52,122 nt of DNA from Streptomyces marokkonensis (GTDB lineage: Bacteria > Actinomycetota > Actinomycetes > Streptomycetales > Streptomycetaceae). The stretch is taken from positions 1 through 52,122 of the forward strand of contig NZ_VSKS01000034.1 in NCBI RefSeq assembly GCF_008312835.1. Direction: 5' to 3'. A program made the position numbers and the translations under genes. The notes under the pieces are model-generated. The model was not told where the DNA came from. It made no database searches and saw nothing but the letters and a program-made list of their open reading frames with translations. Below, one piece after another: positions 50,717-52,122 of the stretch. Within the stretch, counting starts at the first letter, position 1, and every line of letters begins with the position of its first letter.

Positions 50717-51481
50717 TCACCGGAAACCGCAAGCGAGGATGATGGAGGTGTAGCCAGGACGGACCTCCCCCGGTCCGCCGATCCGGTAGGTGCGTACGGA
50801 GTCGGTGACGCGTTTGATGCTGGCGCTGATTTCCGCCTGGCTGACGTCACACGCGGGGAACCAGGTGTCTCCCACCCAGTATCCCTGGCTGTGCTCCATG
50901 AAAGCGGCCGCGAAGGGCGCCCCGGGGGTCAGCGTCTCCAGGAAGTGCCTGACCGCGCGGTGGAACTCCGTGATGGAGGTGGATATGGACTCGGCGACGA
51001 AGAACATCGTTCCTGTCTGCCACCTTTCCGGCCGGTCGACGGGCTGGAGTATGTCTCCCTGCTCGACCCGCGCAACCTCACTCAACCGTGCCCAGGGCCC
51101 GCCGGGCATCCCGGCGTAGGCGTCGTCCAGGCACAGCTTCCGCCAGAAGCTCTCCCAACCGTCGTCGTGGCCGACGATCTGCTGACGCAGGTACTCCAGG
51201 TTGGACTTCGAACGGTCCAGCAGAGTTATCCGGTCGCACCAGGGGAGCATCGAGAGCGCCGGATAGAGATTGGCTCCGGCACCGACGTCGATCCCGTGCA
51301 CCGACCGACCGGACCGCCGACGGAAATGATCACTGAAATGGGCACGGACGACCGTCATGATCGTCTCGTCGACGGAGAGCACCCTGCTGTAGTTCTTTTC
51401 GACGTACAGCGCGGGATCGAAATCGTCCCAGCGCGCGTCCGCGTTCACCTGTGCCCGTTCTTCCGGTGATCCCAAAGGCAT
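50717..51481 (-). CDS. SCO2525-family SAM-dependent methyltransferase, NNMT/PNMT/TEMT-like
   Basis: A 254-aa class I methyltransferase. The opening DPALYVEKNYSRVLSVDETIM (about 22-42) is the pattern of the nicotinamide/phenylethanolamine N-methyltransferase-like family, in which this segment closes over SAM. Motif I is IDVGAGANLYPAL (64-76), and the acidic residue after strand 2 is D89 in ITLLDRSKSNLEYL. The post-I motif region ARVEQGDILQP and a C-terminal cap (HSQGYWVGDTWFPACDVS) follow. The likely acceptor is a small molecule amine or thioether rather than DNA or protein, by family analogy only. It is the first gene of the cassette and divergent from the GNAT gene. ATG 51481 has only a weak ribosome binding site. 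Confidence 0.88.
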   Translation of the reverse strand: MPLGSPEERAQVNADARWDDFDPALYVEKNYSRVLSVDETIMTVVRAHFSDHFRRRSGRSVHGIDVGAGANLYPALSMLPWCDRITLLDRSKSNLEYLRQQIVGHDDGWESFWRKLCLDDAYAGMPGGPWARLSEVARVEQGDILQPVDRPERWQTGTMFFVAESISTSITEFHRAVRHFLETLTPGAPFAAAFMEHSQGYWVGDTWFPACDVSQAEISASIKRVTDSVRTYRIGGPGEVRPGYTSIILACGFR

Positions 51482-51633
51482 GCCTCACGGTACCAATACG
51501 GTCGCTCCCCTGTTTCTTCTCTTCCGGTCCGCTTCGGGGCAAGGAGGCATGCGGGGCGCACGGCGGCAAAAGCAGCGCCGGACACCTCATCCAGGGGCTT
51601 GAACGGCGGCAGGCACCAGGCAATTCTGGTGCG

Positions 51634-52122
51634 ATGTCAGCTCTGCACCCTTCGTACGGCCGTGTACGCACGGTCGCCGGGCACGACATGCCCGACCTGC
51701 TCCGCGTGGATCAGGAGGCTTTTCCCGACGATCCGATGCCGTACTCCGTCCTACGCCAGTTCGTGGACATCTTCACCGACCATGTGCTGGTGGTCGAGGA
51801 CGGTGACGGTCGGCTGTGCGCCTACCTGGTGGCCACGCCGCCGCACAGGGGGGACAGCTGGATCTTCAGTCTGGGTGTCACGCCCGCGACACGCAGGCAC
51901 GGGCTGGCCCGGGAGTTGATGCAGGCAGCACTGGAGAATCTGCGTGCCGAAGGGGCGGATACCGTCCTGCTCTACGTGGAGCCGAACAACAAGCCCGCTA
52001 CGGCACTCTACGAATCCCTCGGCTTCGTGCCCGACCCACAAGGCGCTCGCCCGGACCACTTCGGCCCGGGCGCCGACCGCATCCTGATGTCTCTTCCCCT
52101 GGCTTCCCCGACGGCCTCCTAG
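51634..52122 (+). CDS. GNAT-family N-acetyltransferase (RimI-like)
   Basis: A 162-aa acetyltransferase that ends with TAG exactly at the window edge, so it is complete. Conserved motif A is visible as WIFSLGVTPATRRHGLARELMQAAL, with the acetyl-CoA pyrophosphate loop RRHGLA, and motif B as VLLYVEPNNKPATALYESLGFVPD. The layout is that of RimI/MSHD-like single-domain enzymes; the acceptor is unknown. I chose ATG 51634, which gives a standard GNAT start (alpha1 with EAFPDDPMPYSVLRQF); the frame is open back to 51451 but the extension is non-conserved and overlaps the divergent promoter region. The 152-bp spacer to the methyltransferase gene must hold both promoters. Confidence 0.9.
   Translation: MSALHPSYGRVRTVAGHDMPDLLRVDQEAFPDDPMPYSVLRQFVDIFTDHVLVVEDGDGRLCAYLVATPPHRGDSWIFSLGVTPATRRHGLARELMQAALENLRAEGADTVLLYVEPNNKPATALYESLGFVPDPQGARPDHFGPGADRILMSLPLASPTAS

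Overview
The window is very GC-rich with strong third-position GC bias, many GTG starts and overlapping stop/start junctions. Gene content and order (dnaG, dgt, nasA, nirBD, ppdK, glyS, znu/zur, uppS, recO) are those of a Streptomyces chromosome, in the part that corresponds to roughly SCO2465-SCO2526 of S. coelicolor. The SCO numbers are recalled from memory, not looked up.

Left part (1-18200): the 5' end of a probable hrdA-type sigma factor gene, dnaG, a ferredoxin-reductase-like flavoprotein and dgt, then an inorganic-nitrogen block: a CbiX-like chelatase (siroheme supply), nasA, an NAD(P)H/FAD oxidoreductase, nirB and nirD. nasA and the nir operon carry the same promoter-proximal pattern of GlnR-like half-sites at identical distances from their start codons. 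Between them sit a SanA-like envelope protein, a decapitated PIN-domain gene, a gamma-glutamylcyclotransferase-like gene, a class F sortase with an adjacent surface protein, and a TSUP permease.

Middle part (18200-33000): an excalibur-domain protein with an LAETG sorting signal, ppdK with a palindrome-rich upstream region, an LTA-synthase-like sulfatase, a dihydrouridine synthase, glyS, the zinc uptake operon znuACB with zur and two Zur boxes, uppS and recO.

Accessory part (33000-44800): remains of a WhiJ/DUF5753-DUF397 regulatory locus (the regulator carries a large internal deletion), an arginine deiminase operon (arcA-arcB-arcC plus a YfcC-type carrier), an ArsR-type regulator with a likely leaderless autoregulated promoter, one orphan gene, and an MMPL exporter with a NarL-type two-component system.

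Right end (44900-52122): the most interesting unit, a tightly coupled minus-strand cassette: NNMT-like methyltransferase, a 618-aa protein of unknown function, a ParA/MinD-like protein with a variant P-loop, two more proteins of unknown function, and a two-helix membrane protein. Five of these match what I recall as the SCO2521-SCO2525 protein families, which have names but no function. A GNAT acetyltransferase is divergent from the cassette and ends at the window edge.
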